The notes beneath the pieces were generated by a model that searched no databases, was not told the DNA's origin, and worked only from the letters and a program-made list of their open reading frames with translations. From NCBI RefSeq assembly GCF_011045195.1, contig NZ_CP049199.1, positions 4,509,501-4,573,500 on the forward strand: 64,000 bases of DNA, given 5' to 3'. Origin of the DNA: Caulobacter soli (GTDB lineage Bacteria; Pseudomonadota; Alphaproteobacteria; Caulobacterales; Caulobacteraceae). The position numbers and the translations under genes were made by a program. This document shows positions 38,970 through 47,997 of the stretch, one piece after another (within the stretch, counting starts at the first letter, position 1; every line of letters starts with the position of its first letter).

Positions 38970-40691
38970 ATGACGCACACAGCCGCCCACTTCATCGCCC
39001 AGACCCTGGAAGCCGCGGGGGTCAAGCGCATCTACGGCGTGGCCGGCGACTCGCTCAACGGCTTCACCGACGCGTTGCGGGCGCGCGGCAAGATCGACTG
39101 GGTGCACGTGCGCCACGAGGAGGCCGGGGCCTTCGCCGCCGGAGCCGAGGCCCAGCTGACCGGCCAGCTCGCCGTCTGCGCCGGCAGCTGCGGGCCGGGT
39201 AACCTGCACCTGATCAACGGCCTGTTCGACGCCCAGCGCAGCGGCGCGCCCGTGCTGGCCATCGCCGCCCACATCCCCAGCACCGAGATCGGCATCGACT
39301 ATTTCCAGGCCACCCATCCGGAGAGCCTGTTCAAGGACTGCAGCCACTATGTCGAGCTGGTCTCCCAGCCCGAGAACCTGCCTCAGGTGCTGGAGCGGGC
39401 CATGCGCGTGGCGATCGCCCGCAAGGGCGTGGCCGTGGTGGTGATCTCCGGCGACGTGGCGCTGCGGCCGCTGGACGTGGCCCCGCCGACCTGGATCGCG
39501 CCGTCGCCGCCCAAGATCGCGCCGCCCGAAGCCGACATCGCCGCCCTGGCCGACATCCTCAACGACGCCCAGCGCATCACCCTGCTGTGCGGCATAGGCT
39601 GCGCGGGGGCCCGCGAGCAGGTGCTGGCCCTGGCCCAGGCGCTGAAGGCCCCGATCGTCCACGCCCTGCGCGGCAAGGAGTCGATCGAGCACGACAACCC
39701 CTACGACGTGGGCATGACCGGCTTCATCGGCTTCTCGTCGGGCTACGCGGCCATGAAGAGCTGCGACACCCTGGTGATCCTGGGCTCGGGCTTCCCCTAC
39801 CGCCAGTTCTATCCGGACAAGGCCCGGGTGGTGCAGGTCGACGTCAGCCCCGAGGCTCTGGGCAACCGCAGCCGTCTCGACCTGGGCCTGCTGGGCGACG
39901 TGGGCCATACGCTGGACGCCCTGCTGCCTCGCCTGACCGCCAAGACCGACCGCCGCTTCCTGGACAAGGCCCTGGAGCACTACGCCAAGGCCCGCGAGGG
40001 CCTGGACGCCCTGGCCGCGATCCCCGACGGAGCGACCCAGATCCATCCGCAGCAGGTGTCGCGCGTGGTCAGCGACCTGGCGGCCCAGGACGCGATCTTC
40101 ACCTGCGACGTCGGCACGCCCACCGTCTGGGCCGCGCGCTACCTGAAACTGAACGGCAAGCGCCGGCTGCTGGGCTCGTTCAACCACGGCTCGATGGCCA
40201 ATGCGATGCTGCAGGCGATCGGCGCCCAGGCGGCCTTTCCGGGCCGGCAGGTGGTGTCGATGTCGGGCGACGGCGGCTTCTCGATGATGATGGGCGACTT
40301 CATCAGTCTGTCCCAGCTGGGCCTGCCGGTGAAGGTGATCGTGCTCAACAACGGCACGCTGGGCTTCGTGGAGATGGAGATGAAGGCCGGCGGCTTCCTC
40401 GACACCGCCGTCGACCTGGCCAATCCCAACTTCGCCGCCATGGCCCAGGCCATGGGCGTGGAGGGCTTCCGCGTGGAGAACCCGCACGACCTGGAACCGG
40501 CGATCGCCGCGGCCTTCGCCCATCCCGGGCCGGCCCTGGTCGACGTGGTCAGCGCCCGCCAGGAACTGGTCATGCCGCCGAAGATCAAGATGACCGAAGC
40601 CCACAACTTCGGCGTCTTCGCCCTGAAGGCGGTGCTGGACGGCCGGGCCGGCGAGCTGATCGACCTGGCCAAGGTCAATCTGCTGCGGTGA
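38970..40691 (+). CDS. poxB: pyruvate dehydrogenase (quinone), PoxB type
   Basis: A thiamine-diphosphate and FAD enzyme that oxidises pyruvate to acetate and CO2, passing electrons to quinone at the membrane. At 573 residues it is the length of E. coli PoxB. The first domain has [16 protein letters not shown] and [20 protein letters not shown] with the catalytic Glu. The middle FAD domain follows, and the ThDP motif is [15 protein letters not shown] ending in [14 protein letters not shown] (GDG...NN). The MEMKAGGF segment after it is characteristic of PoxB. The C-terminal tail should bind lipid. AAAGGATCGGCG precedes the ATG. It is monocistronic as far as can be seen. Confidence 0.92.
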   Translation: MTHTAAHFIAQTLEAAGVKRIYGVAGDSLNGFTDALRARGKIDWVHVRHEEAGAFAAGAEAQLTGQLAVCAGSCGPGNLHLINGLFDAQRSGAPVLAIAAHIPSTEIGIDYFQATHPESLFKDCSHYVELVSQPENLPQVLERAMRVAIARKGVAVVVISGDVALRPLDVAPPTWIAPSPPKIAPPEADIAALADILNDAQRITLLCGIGCAGAREQVLALAQALKAPIVHALRGKESIEHDNPYDVGMTGFIGFSSGYAAMKSCDTLVILGSGFPYRQFYPDKARVVQVDVSPEALGNRSRLDLGLLGDVGHTLDALLPRLTAKTDRRFLDKALEHYAKAREGLDALAAIPDGATQIHPQQVSRVVSDLAAQDAIFTCDVGTPTVWAARYLKLNGKRRLLGSFNHGSMANAMLQAIGAQAAFPGRQVVSMSGDGGFSMMMGDFISLSQLGLPVKVIVLNNGTLGFVEMEMKAGGFLDTAVDLANPNFAAMAQAMGVEGFRVENPHDLEPAIAAAFAHPGPALVDVVSARQELVMPPKIKMTEAHNFGVFALKAVLDGRAGELIDLAKVNLLR

Positions 40692-40764
40692 GGGCGCGGC
40701 GCCGCTTGACTGACGCGGCCGTCACCCTGCCACCGTTCAGTTCAAGCCTCGGGGAGCCCGCGCC

Positions 40765-41427
40765 ATGATCGTCGTCCACCACCTGAACAATTCGCGATCG
40801 CAGCGCGTGCTGTGGCTGCTGGAGGAGCTGGGCGTTCCCTACGAGGTCAAGCGTTACGAGCGCAATCCGCAGACCATGCTGGCCCCGCCGGAGCTCTTGG
40901 CCATCCATCCGCTGGGCAAGTCGCCGGTCATCACCGACGGCGACAAGACGATCGCCGAGACCGGCGCGATCGTCGAGTACGTCATCGAGACCTATGGCCA
41001 GGGCCGGCTGATCCCGGCGGCGGGCACGGCCGAACGCCTGCGCTACACCTACTGGCTGCACTACGCCGAGGGCTCGGCCATGACGCCGCTGCTGCTGAAG
41101 CTGATCTTCACCGCCATGCCCGCCCGCGCCCCGGCCCTGATGCGCGGCCTGGTCAAGGCCGTGGCCGGCCGGGCCCAGAGCGGCTTCGTCGATCCACAGC
41201 TGAAGGCCCATGTCGACTACTGGGAGGCCGAGCTCAGCAAGGCCGCCTGGTTCGCCGGCCCTGACTTCACCGCCGCCGACATCATGATGAGCTTCCCCCT
41301 GGAAGCCGGCGCCCAACGGGCCGGAGCGGCCGCCAAGCCGCACATCAAGGCGTTCCTGGACCGCATCCACGCCCGCCCGGCCTACAAGCGCGCCCTGGAA
41401 CGCGGCGGGCCGTACGACTTCGCGTAG
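40765..41427 (+). CDS. glutathione S-transferase
   Basis: A 220-residue cytosolic GST. The N-terminal thioredoxin-like domain contains HHLNNSRSQRVLWLLEELGV, with Ser as the likely catalytic residue (SRSQR), HPLGKSPVITDGD with the cis-Pro, and IAETGAIVEYVIETYGQG (the glutathione-binding E-T/S). The all-helical C-terminal domain has FTAADIMMSFPLEAG, the usual N-capping motif. The substrate is unknown. GGGAGCCCGCGCC precedes the ATG. A palindromic terminator-like hairpin follows at 41443. Confidence 0.93.
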   Translation: MIVVHHLNNSRSQRVLWLLEELGVPYEVKRYERNPQTMLAPPELLAIHPLGKSPVITDGDKTIAETGAIVEYVIETYGQGRLIPAAGTAERLRYTYWLHYAEGSAMTPLLLKLIFTAMPARAPALMRGLVKAVAGRAQSGFVDPQLKAHVDYWEAELSKAAWFAGPDFTAADIMMSFPLEAGAQRAGAAAKPHIKAFLDRIHARPAYKRALERGGPYDFA

Positions 41428-41442
41428 GCTTCGCTCACGATC

Positions 41443-41468
41443 GGGGACAGGCCCATGGGCCTGTCCCC
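41443..41468. terminator. 26-bp perfect palindrome, terminator-like
   Basis: GGGGACAGGCCCA followed by its exact complement TGGGCCTGTCCCC, 16 bases after the GST stop. No T-tract follows. Confidence 0.55.
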
Positions 41469-41588
41469 AACCCTGCCCACCGCCCCCTGCGACACGGCGT
41501 CGCCGTTAAGCTTGGTTAAGGCTTCCCTCACCTCCGGACCGCATGCTCCCGGCCTGAAACGCCCCGCGCGGGCGCGCTGGAGCGTGTC

Positions 41589-41939
41589 TTGGACCAAGCT
41601 GGAACCCCGACGAAGGCAAGGACCTCGGCCGTGGGCATGGTCCTGGCCGTCGGCGCGACCATCCTCGTCACCCTGGGCGCCGCCGTCACGGCCGGCGCCG
41701 CGCCGCGTGATCCCGCCCGGGTCGCGGCGGTGTTCCCGCCGTGGTGGACCTCGTCCCGGGCCGTCTCGGCCGCCGCCTCGGTCGGCCAGATCGCCGGCGC
41801 CGGCGGCGCGCCCTTCATCCTGATCCTGCGCGGCGAGCCGGGCCAGCTGGAGCCCCGCGCCCGCGCGGCCGGCGCCTGGCTGCTGCTCGATCCCGACGCC
41901 GCCGGCCAATGTAATCCCCTCCCCCCGGAGCCCCGCTGA
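41589..41939 (+). CDS. hypothetical signal-anchored protein coupled to a chemoreceptor
   Basis: A 116-residue protein with one N-terminal hydrophobic helix (GMVLAVGATILVTLGAAVTA). The rest (VAAVFPPWWTSSRAVSAAAS and FILILRGEPGQLEPRARAAG) is probably outside the cytoplasm and ends with LLLDPDAAGQCNPLPP. The TTG at 41589 is chosen because GGAG lies 6 bases upstream; ATG 41637 is an alternative. Its stop (TGA) overlaps the ATG of the chemoreceptor (ATGA-type), so the two are translationally coupled and probably work together, for example as a small partner of the receptor. No family is recognised. Confidence 0.6.
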   Translation: MDQAGTPTKARTSAVGMVLAVGATILVTLGAAVTAGAAPRDPARVAAVFPPWWTSSRAVSAAASVGQIAGAGGAPFILILRGEPGQLEPRARAAGAWLLLDPDAAGQCNPLPPEPR

Positions 41940-43546
41940 TGCGCCTGATCTTCTCCAATCTCGACGCCCAGCGTCAGGCCGGCGCCCGGCTGATCGCCCT
42001 GCTGACGGCCCTGATGGTTCCGGTGGTGATCGCCGCCAAGCTGATCCTGGGCGCCTCGCCCCTCGGCCTGGGGATCGCCTCGGCGGCCGTCGCCGTGCTG
42101 GGGGGCCTGGCCCTGCGCATGGGATCCAGCGGCTCGACCGGCCGGGCCCTGTCGGGCGTGGCCCTGATGGCCCAGGTCTCGCTGCTGGTCGCCGCCGTCG
42201 ACGGCCACGCCTGGCAGATCGACATGCACATGGCCTATTTCGCCGCCCTGGCCCTGCTGGTGGTCTATTGCGACTGGACCGTGATCGCCGCCGCGGCCGC
42301 CACGGTCGCCGTGCACCATATGGGCCTCAGCTACATCCTGCCGGCCGCCGTGTTCCCGGGCTCGGCCAGCCTGGGCCGCGTCATCCTGCACGCCGTGATC
42401 CTGATCATCGAGGCCGGCGCGCTGATCGGCATCTGCGCCAGCGTCAACCACATCTTCGCCGTGGCCGACCGGGCCCGGACCAAGGCCGAGGCCGCCATGG
42501 CCGAGGCCCGCGAGGCCGACCAGGCCGCCGAACAGGCCCGCCGCGCCCAGGAGACCGACCGGGTTTCCCACGCCGCTGTCCAGGCCCAGTCCGAGCGCCA
42601 GCGGGCCGACATGGTCGACGCTCTTGCGGAAAGCCTGTCGCGCCTGGCCAAGGGCGACCTGTCGGTCCGCCTGATCGAGCGCTTCCACGAATCCTACGAG
42701 CAGCTGCGCGCCGACTTCAACCAGGCGGCTGGCAAGCTGTCGGACGCCCTGGTGGTGATCGACGACCGCGTGGCCGGCGTGCGCCGGGGCTCGGACCAGA
42801 TCGCCGAGGCCGCCTCCAACCTGTCGCGCCGCACCGAGCAGCAGGCCGCCAGCCTGCAGGAAACCGCCAGCGCCATGGACGAGATCACCGCCACCGTGGG
42901 CCAGACCGCCGACGGCGCGCGTCGCGCGGCCCAGGTGGTGGCCCAGGCCCGCGAGGACGCCCGCCGCTCGGGCGAGGTGGTCGACGAGGCGGTCGGGGCC
43001 ATGGGCGCGATCGAGACCTCGGCCACCCAGATCTCGCGGATCATCGGGGTGATCGACGAAATCGCCTTCCAGACCAACCTCTTGGCCCTGAACGCCGGCG
43101 TGGAAGCCGCCCGCGCCGGTGACGCCGGTCGCGGCTTCGCGGTCGTGGCGTCCGAAGTGCGGGGCCTGGCCCAGCGCTCGGCCGAGGCGGCCAAGGAAAT
43201 CAAGCAGCTGATCACCACCTCGACCAGCCAGGTCGGGACCGGGGTCGACCTGGTGGGTCGCACGGGCCAGGCGCTGGAGCGCATCGTGGTGCAGATCGCC
43301 GAGATCGACGGCCTGGTCAGCGAGATCGCCGCCAGCGCCGAGCACCAGGCCGAAGGGCTCAGCCAGATCAACACCGCCGTCAACCAGATGGACCAGGTGC
43401 TGCAGCAGAACGCGGCCATGGTCGAGCAGACCGCCGCCGCCACCCACACCCTCAACGACGACGCCGGCCAGCTGGCGGACCTGGTCGGGCAGTTCGAACT
43501 GCCCCGAGACGGGCATTCGGAACCAGCCGGGCGCAAGCGCGCTTGA
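41939..43546 (+). CDS. methyl-accepting chemotaxis protein
   Basis: A 535-residue chemoreceptor. The first ~185 residues hold about six hydrophobic helices with no large periplasmic domain, including HAWQIDMHMAYFAALALLVV and AAAATVAVHHMGLSYILP; the two histidines in the latter may bind a ligand or metal. A coiled-coil/HAMP-like region follows (SRLAKGDLSVRLIERFHESY). The signalling hairpin tip is intact: VIDEIAFQTNLLALNAGVEA and FAVVASEVRGLAQRSAEAAK. The C-terminus (GHSEPAGRKRA) has no CheR-docking pentapeptide. It signals to CheA/CheW elsewhere in the genome. The ligand is unknown. Confidence 0.95.
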   Translation: MRLIFSNLDAQRQAGARLIALLTALMVPVVIAAKLILGASPLGLGIASAAVAVLGGLALRMGSSGSTGRALSGVALMAQVSLLVAAVDGHAWQIDMHMAYFAALALLVVYCDWTVIAAAAATVAVHHMGLSYILPAAVFPGSASLGRVILHAVILIIEAGALIGICASVNHIFAVADRARTKAEAAMAEAREADQAAEQARRAQETDRVSHAAVQAQSERQRADMVDALAESLSRLAKGDLSVRLIERFHESYEQLRADFNQAAGKLSDALVVIDDRVAGVRRGSDQIAEAASNLSRRTEQQAASLQETASAMDEITATVGQTADGARRAAQVVAQAREDARRSGEVVDEAVGAMGAIETSATQISRIIGVIDEIAFQTNLLALNAGVEAARAGDAGRGFAVVASEVRGLAQRSAEAAKEIKQLITTSTSQVGTGVDLVGRTGQALERIVVQIAEIDGLVSEIAASAEHQAEGLSQINTAVNQMDQVLQQNAAMVEQTAAATHTLNDDAGQLADLVGQFELPRDGHSEPAGRKRA

Positions 43547-43691
43547 TCCTGACCGCCAACGCGGTCAAGCTTTGCTTTACGGGCGGGTACTTGCTTATCG
43601 CTAATGCGGCGCCTATCCTCTTAGCCCCCGGTCGTGCGCGCCAACGCCCGGGAGTCTTCCTCCCCTTGGGCGAACCGAGCTAAAATCCGCA

Positions 43692-44165
43692 ATGGAAAAA
43701 GTGCCGATGACCGCCGGGGGTTACCAAACCCTCGACGAAGAACTGAAGCGTTTGAAGACCATCGAACGGCCGGCCGTGATCGCCGCGATTTCCGAGGCGC
43801 GCCAGCATGGCGATCTGTCGGAAAACGCCGAGTATCACGCGGCCAAGGAACGTCAGGGCTGGATCGAGGGCCGGATCGCCGAGATCGAGGACAAGATCGC
43901 CCGCGCCCAGGTCATCGACGTGTCGAAACTGTCGGGCACCCAGGTGAAGTTCGGCGCGACGGTCAGCGTCGTGGACGAGGACACCGAGGAAGAGGCCCGC
44001 TACCAGATCGTCGGCGACCACGAAGCCGACGTGAAGGAAGGCCGCATCTCGCTGAGCTCGCCGCTGTCGCGCGCCATGATCGGCAAGGAAGTCGGCGAGG
44101 TGGTCGAGGTCAATACGCCCGGCGGCGTGAAGGCCTACGAGATCCTCAAGGTCGAGTGGGTCTAG
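43692..44165 (+). CDS. greA: transcription elongation factor GreA
   Basis: Rescues backtracked RNA polymerase by stimulating transcript cleavage. The 157-residue protein has the N-terminal coiled coil with the acidic tip ([20 protein letters not shown], the conserved DLSENAEY) and the C-terminal FKBP-like domain ([20 protein letters not shown] then [15 protein letters not shown]). All functional residues are present. In related genomes greA is close to carB; here 8.6 kb of accessory genes separate them. A hairpin follows at 44195. Confidence 0.98.
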   Translation: MEKVPMTAGGYQTLDEELKRLKTIERPAVIAAISEARQHGDLSENAEYHAAKERQGWIEGRIAEIEDKIARAQVIDVSKLSGTQVKFGATVSVVDEDTEEEARYQIVGDHEADVKEGRISLSSPLSRAMIGKEVGEVVEVNTPGGVKAYEILKVEWV

Positions 44166-44194
44166 CTTAAGCCCCATTCCAGGGACATTTGCGT

Positions 44195-44232
44195 GCGACG
44201 CGCCGAACAGCTTAGCTTGGTCGGCGCGTCGC
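44195..44232 (+). terminator. terminator-like hairpin between greA and the ELM1-like gene
   Basis: GCGACGCGCCGA (44195-44206) and TCGGCGCGTCGC (44221-44232) pair perfectly around a 14-base loop, followed by TTTGC. It ends only 6 bases before the next ATG, so it could also affect translation of the downstream gene. Confidence 0.6.
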
Positions 44233-44238
44233 TTTGCT

Positions 44239-45570
44239 ATGGCCGGGATCACCGACGTGGTTGAAAAGAACAAGAACGCAGCGGCTGAACCGAAGGCCCC
44301 CGCAGCCGCCAAGACGGCGCGCAAGGCTCCGGCCAAGGCCGCTCCGGCGGCGGCGAAGGCCCGCGCGCCCAGGGCCGCCGCCCCGAAAGCCGTCGACACG
44401 CCCAAGGTCGAAGCTCCGGTGGCGGCCAAGCCCACCAAGCCGAAGGTCGCCTCGCGGCCTGGCGACATCGCCCCGGAGGCCAAGGCTCCCGCCAAGCCCC
44501 GTCCCGCGCCGAAGCCCAAGCCAGAACCCAAAGCCATCCAGCCGGCGCCCGTCGCCGCCCCGCCCGAGCCTGAACCCGCGCCACCGCCCCGCGCGCCGAT
44601 CACCATCTGGGCCATTTCCGACGGCCGGGCCGGCATCGAGGCCCAGGCCGTGGGCCTGGCCGAGGCCGTGGCCCGTCAGGTCCCGGCCCAGATCGTTGTC
44701 AAGCGCGTGGGCTGGAGCGGCAGGACCGGCCGCCTGCCCTGGTGGGCCAACTGGCTGCCGCGCCGCTGGCTGACCCCCGAAAGCGGCATCGAGGCGCCTT
44801 GGCCCGACCTGTGGATCGCCGCCGGCCGCGCCACCCTGCCCCTGTCGATCCGCGCCAAGCGCTGGTCGGGCGGCAAGACCTATGTCGTGCAGATCCAGGA
44901 CCCGCGCGTCCCGGCCAACATGTTCGACCTGGTGATCCCGCCCAAGCACGACCGGCTGACCGGCGACAACGTGCTGCCGATCCTCGGCTCGCCGCACCGG
45001 GTGACGAGCCAGCGGCTCGAAACGGAATACGAAAAGTTCAAGGACCAGATCGACGCCCTGCCCCGGCCGCGCGTGGCCGTGCTGCTGGGCGGCAAGTCCA
45101 AGGCCTTCGACCTGTCGGCCGTGCGCGCCGCCGAGATGGCCCACCAGATCCAGCTGCCGCTGGAGCAGGAGGGCGGCAGCCTGCTGATGACCTTCTCGCG
45201 CCGCACCCCCGACCAGGCCAAGGCCCTGCTGACGGCCCGCCTGCGGCATCTGCCCGGGATGATCTGGGACGGCGAGGGGGCCAATCCCTATTTCGCCTTC
45301 CTGGCGGCGGCCGACTACATCCTGGTCACCGAGGACTCCACCAACATGGCCACCGAGGCGGCCTCGACGGGCAAGCCGGTGTTCATCCTGAAGATGGACG
45401 GGACGAGCCTGAAATTCCGTCTGCTGCACCAGGAACTGGAAGGCATGGGCGCGGCCCGCCCCTATGGCGGCGCCTTCCACGGCTGGACCTACGAGCCCGT
45501 CGACGAGACCGGCCGGGCGGCCGCCGAGGTGGTGGCGCGGATGGACGCGCGGAACGCGACAAACGGTTGA
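44239..45570 (+). CDS. mitochondrial-fission ELM1-like protein with Lys/Ala/Pro-rich N-terminal extension
   Basis: A 443-residue protein in two parts. Residues 1-122 are a low-complexity Lys/Ala/Pro tail (AKTARKAPAKAAPAAAKARA and similar), like histone H1 or DNA-binding tails. Residues 123-443 match the ELM1/GtrOC1 family, a GT-B glycosyltransferase-like fold: ITIWAISDGRAGIEAQAVGL, VQIQDPRVPANMFDLVIPPK, VTEDSTNMATEAASTGKPVF. In bacteria the function is unknown; some members are linked to envelope polysaccharides. The tail may begin to act on nucleic acid or simply be a linker. The start ATG 44239 lies right behind a hairpin. Confidence 0.85.
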   Translation: MAGITDVVEKNKNAAAEPKAPAAAKTARKAPAKAAPAAAKARAPRAAAPKAVDTPKVEAPVAAKPTKPKVASRPGDIAPEAKAPAKPRPAPKPKPEPKAIQPAPVAAPPEPEPAPPPRAPITIWAISDGRAGIEAQAVGLAEAVARQVPAQIVVKRVGWSGRTGRLPWWANWLPRRWLTPESGIEAPWPDLWIAAGRATLPLSIRAKRWSGGKTYVVQIQDPRVPANMFDLVIPPKHDRLTGDNVLPILGSPHRVTSQRLETEYEKFKDQIDALPRPRVAVLLGGKSKAFDLSAVRAAEMAHQIQLPLEQEGGSLLMTFSRRTPDQAKALLTARLRHLPGMIWDGEGANPYFAFLAAADYILVTEDSTNMATEAASTGKPVFILKMDGTSLKFRLLHQELEGMGAARPYGGAFHGWTYEPVDETGRAAAEVVARMDARNATNG

Positions 45571-45623
45571 GGCGAGTCGAGCGGCCTGTTGCGCGCACCG
45601 GTTGTTCTTGTTATGTTCACGAC

Positions 45624-45869
45624 ATGACCCCGCCGCTCCATTCCTTGCGCCGCCTTGGCCCGCCTCGTGCCGGAAAGGCCGCGCGTAACGAGACCCGCAA
45701 GGCGATCGCGACGACGGCCAACGCGCTGTCGATCACGCTGTTGGTGACGATCTGGCTGCAGCCGATAATGTCCGGCCGTCCGGTAGGACTGGCGGGCCCT
45801 GTCGCGGTCCTGGTCTTCGTTGCGCTGCAAGGGGCCGCGCATTATGTTTTGCGCAAGGTGGAGGACTAG
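45624..45869 (+). CDS. hypothetical small membrane protein, first of a tiny pair
   Basis: An 81-residue protein with a basic N-terminus (RRLGPPRAGKAARNETRK) and two hydrophobic helices (TANALSITLLVTIWLQPIMS; VGLAGPVAVLVFVALQGAAH) joined by a short loop. The stop is 4 bases before the ATG of a 31-residue membrane protein, so the two are likely co-translated. The ATG at 45624 is the only sensible start. No family is recognised; a small subunit of a membrane complex is possible. Confidence 0.6.
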   Translation: MTPPLHSLRRLGPPRAGKAARNETRKAIATTANALSITLLVTIWLQPIMSGRPVGLAGPVAVLVFVALQGAAHYVLRKVED

Positions 45870-45873
45870 AGCG

Positions 45874-45969
45874 ATGGATCCCCTCGTCTACATGTCCTTG
45901 CTGGCCCTTGGGGCCATGGCGCTGACGCTGGGGGTGTCCTGGGCCGTCGGCAAGTTCTTCGACCGCTGA
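45874..45969 (+). CDS. 31-residue single-helix membrane protein
   Basis: A very short gene well supported by context: GGAGG lies 9 bases before the ATG, 4 bases separate it from the upstream gene, and all its codons are typical. The product starts MDPLVYMSLLALGAMALTLG and is one membrane helix ending in KFFDR. Its size and shape recall the accessory subunits of membrane enzymes (for example CydX or AcrZ), but I see no sequence match to them. It ends 19 bases before the cytidylyltransferase gene. Confidence 0.6.
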   Translation: MDPLVYMSLLALGAMALTLGVSWAVGKFFDR

Positions 45970-45988
45970 CATCGCCCCCTCCTCGCCC

Positions 45989-46705
45989 TTGATCCTCGCC
46001 GTCCTCCAGGCCCGCATGGGTTCCGAACGCCTGCCGGGCCGGCCGTCGATGCCGCTGGTCCGGGCGCCGCTGATCGTGCGCCAGATCGAGCGGATGGCGC
46101 GGGCCCGGCGGGTGGACCGCCTGGTGGTCTCCACCACCACCGACCCCGCCGACGACGTCCTGGAGGCCGTGGTCCGCCGCGAGGCCATCGCCGTCCATCG
46201 CGGCCCGCCCCAGGACGAGCTGGCCCGGCTGGCCGGGGCGCTGGAGGCCCATCCGGCCGACCACGTGGTGCGGGTGGGCGACGACAGCCCGCTGATCGAT
46301 CCGGACCTGATCGACGCCACCATCGACCTGCACCTGGCCGAGCGCGCGGACCACACCACCAACCGCTCGCCCGGCGCGGCCTTTCCCGCCGGCCAGGGCG
46401 TGGAGGTGATCACCGCCGAGGGCCTGCGCCGCCTGGCGGCCGAGAGCGCGGCCTTGCGCTTACGGGCGGGCGATGCGCCCGAGACCCCGCCGGCGCCTAT
46501 CCGCTGGTCGTCCCTGGCCCTGCTGGCCCAGCCCGACCAGGGCGACGTCCGCTGGGCGGTCGAAAGCCCGGCCGACTACGCCTTCGTGGCGGCGGTCTAT
46601 GACGCGCTCTATCCGCTCAACCGCGCCTTCACCTCGGACGACGTGCGGGCGCTGCTGGCGACGCGCCCGGACCTGGCGACGTTTGGCGGGGCGAGGCGAC
46701 TGTGA
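45989..46705 (+). CDS. cytidylyltransferase/SpsF-type nucleotidyltransferase
   Basis: A 238-residue NTP transferase of the SpsF/CMP-NeuA-like group. The N-terminus ILAVLQARMGSERLPGRPSM carries the nucleotide-binding loop, so the TTG at 45989 must be the start, since the next ATG would cut the motif. VVSTTTDPADDVLEAVVRRE and HVVRVGDDSPLIDPDLIDAT (metal-binding DD) follow. It probably activates a sugar acid with CTP. It lies 190 bases upstream of pseG, with a family C repeat between, which suggests a role in nonulosonate (pseudaminic or legionaminic acid) synthesis, used to glycosylate flagellin in Caulobacter relatives. The exact sugar is not known. Confidence 0.8.
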   Translation: MILAVLQARMGSERLPGRPSMPLVRAPLIVRQIERMARARRVDRLVVSTTTDPADDVLEAVVRREAIAVHRGPPQDELARLAGALEAHPADHVVRVGDDSPLIDPDLIDATIDLHLAERADHTTNRSPGAAFPAGQGVEVITAEGLRRLAAESAALRLRAGDAPETPPAPIRWSSLALLAQPDQGDVRWAVESPADYAFVAAVYDALYPLNRAFTSDDVRALLATRPDLATFGGARRL

Positions 46706-46740
46706 TGGTCTTGGCCCACGATCTTCACCCACATTTTCAG

Positions 46741-46869
46741 CCGTCATTCCCGCCCTTGTGGCGGGAACCCCTCTGTCCGCCGCAGGTGCGGGAGGGTGGC
46801 GCGCCAGCGCGCCAGAGCGTCTCACCGTCGGCTGAACCAGGGGTTCCCGCCACAAGGGCGGGAATGACG
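46741..46869. repeat. dispersed inverted repeat, family C
   Basis: Ends cgtcattcccgcccttgtgg and ccacaagggcgggaatgacg are exact inverted copies. The middle contains smaller hairpins (gcgcgccagcgcgc). A decayed copy is at 52822-52941 and a fragment at about 55017-55047. Confidence 0.8.
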
Positions 46870-46895
46870 ATCCAGAAGCGGGCGGGTTTGTCGGC

Positions 46896-47951
46896 ATGAC
46901 CCCCTCCCCCCGCATCCTCTTCGTCGCCGACGCCGGCCCCCGCGTGGGCGGCGGGCACGTCATGCGCAGCCTGACCCTGGCGCGGGCCCTGGAGGAGGCG
47001 GGCGCGGCCTGCGCCTTCGTCGCCCCGCCCGCCGTCGCGGGGGTGCTGGACGCGTTCGGGGCCGGCGTCGCGCGGATCGAGACGGGCGAGGTCGCGCCCG
47101 CCGAACTGACCGCGTTCGCGGCGGAACGGGCTAAGGCCTTCGACGCCGTGGTCATAGACCACTACGGCCTCTCCGCCCCCGACCACCGCGCCATCGCCGG
47201 CGGCCGTCCGACCCTGGTCATCGACGACCTGGCCGACCGTCCCCTGGCCGCCGAGCTGGTGCTGGACTCCGGCCCGGCCCGGCAGGCGAGCGACTATGAC
47301 GGCCTGGTTCCGCCGCACGCCGAACTGCTGCTGGGCCCCAACCACGCCCCCGTCCGCCCCGCCTTCGCCGCGCTGCGTCGGGAAGCCCTGGCCCGCCGCG
47401 CCGGCGCCCCGCCCGTGCGCCGCGTCCTGGTCTCGCTGGGCCTGACCGACGTGGGCGGGATCACCGCGCGGACGGTCGATCAGACGCTTCCGCTCCTGGA
47501 CGGCCAGAGCGTCCTGGACGTCGTGCTCGGCGCCGGCGCCCCCAGCCTGCCGCGCCTTCGCGCCCTGGCCGAGCGCGAGCCCCGCCTGGTCCTGCACGTC
47601 GACAGCCAGGACATGCCGCGACTGACCCTGGAGGCCGACCTGGCCGTCGGGGCCGGCGGCTCGACCAGTTGGGAGCGCTGCGTGCTGGCCCTGCCGACCC
47701 TGCAGCTGGTGCTGGCCGCCAACCAGCGCGAGGCCAGTCAGGCCCTGGCCGAGGTCGACGCCGTCCTGGCCCTGGACGTCGCCGCGCCGGACTTCGAGAC
47801 CGCCTTCACCGACGCCTTGTCGCGCCTGCTGGCCCAGCCCCGGCTGCGCGACCGGCTGTCGGCCGCCTCGGCGGCGGTCTGCGACGGCCGCGGCGCGGCG
47901 CGGGTCGCTGAACGGTTCCTGGACGTCATCGCGCGCAAGCCGGCTGGATAA
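46896..47951 (+). CDS. pseG: UDP-2,4-diacetamido-2,4,6-trideoxy-L-altropyranose hydrolase-like (PseG)
   Basis: Removes UDP from the diacetamido-trideoxy hexose in the pseudaminic-acid pathway, the step before PseI condensation. The 351-residue GT-B fold protein opens with ILFVADAGPRVGGGHVMRSL, the PseG-type GxGHxxR/RS motif with the catalytic His. Further family segments are AKAFDAVVIDHYGLS, RPTLVIDDLADRPLAAELVL, VLVSLGLTDVGGITARTVDQ and AVGAGGSTSWERCVLALPTL. Length matches PseG. The start ATG 46896 directly follows a repeat element. The partner pseI is 10 kb away at 57577-58629. Confidence 0.85.
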   Translation: MTPSPRILFVADAGPRVGGGHVMRSLTLARALEEAGAACAFVAPPAVAGVLDAFGAGVARIETGEVAPAELTAFAAERAKAFDAVVIDHYGLSAPDHRAIAGGRPTLVIDDLADRPLAAELVLDSGPARQASDYDGLVPPHAELLLGPNHAPVRPAFAALRREALARRAGAPPVRRVLVSLGLTDVGGITARTVDQTLPLLDGQSVLDVVLGAGAPSLPRLRALAEREPRLVLHVDSQDMPRLTLEADLAVGAGGSTSWERCVLALPTLQLVLAANQREASQALAEVDAVLALDVAAPDFETAFTDALSRLLAQPRLRDRLSAASAAVCDGRGAARVAERFLDVIARKPAG

Positions 47952-47997
47952 CGCTGTTCACCTGCTCCATCTTGACCGTCATCAGGGGAGCGAACGC

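Noticed and set aside
41506..41519. TTAA-n6-TTAA upstream of the chemoreceptor operon, resembling a CtrA site
   Set aside because: CtrA needs a 7-base spacer; the 6-base spacing here makes it doubtful.
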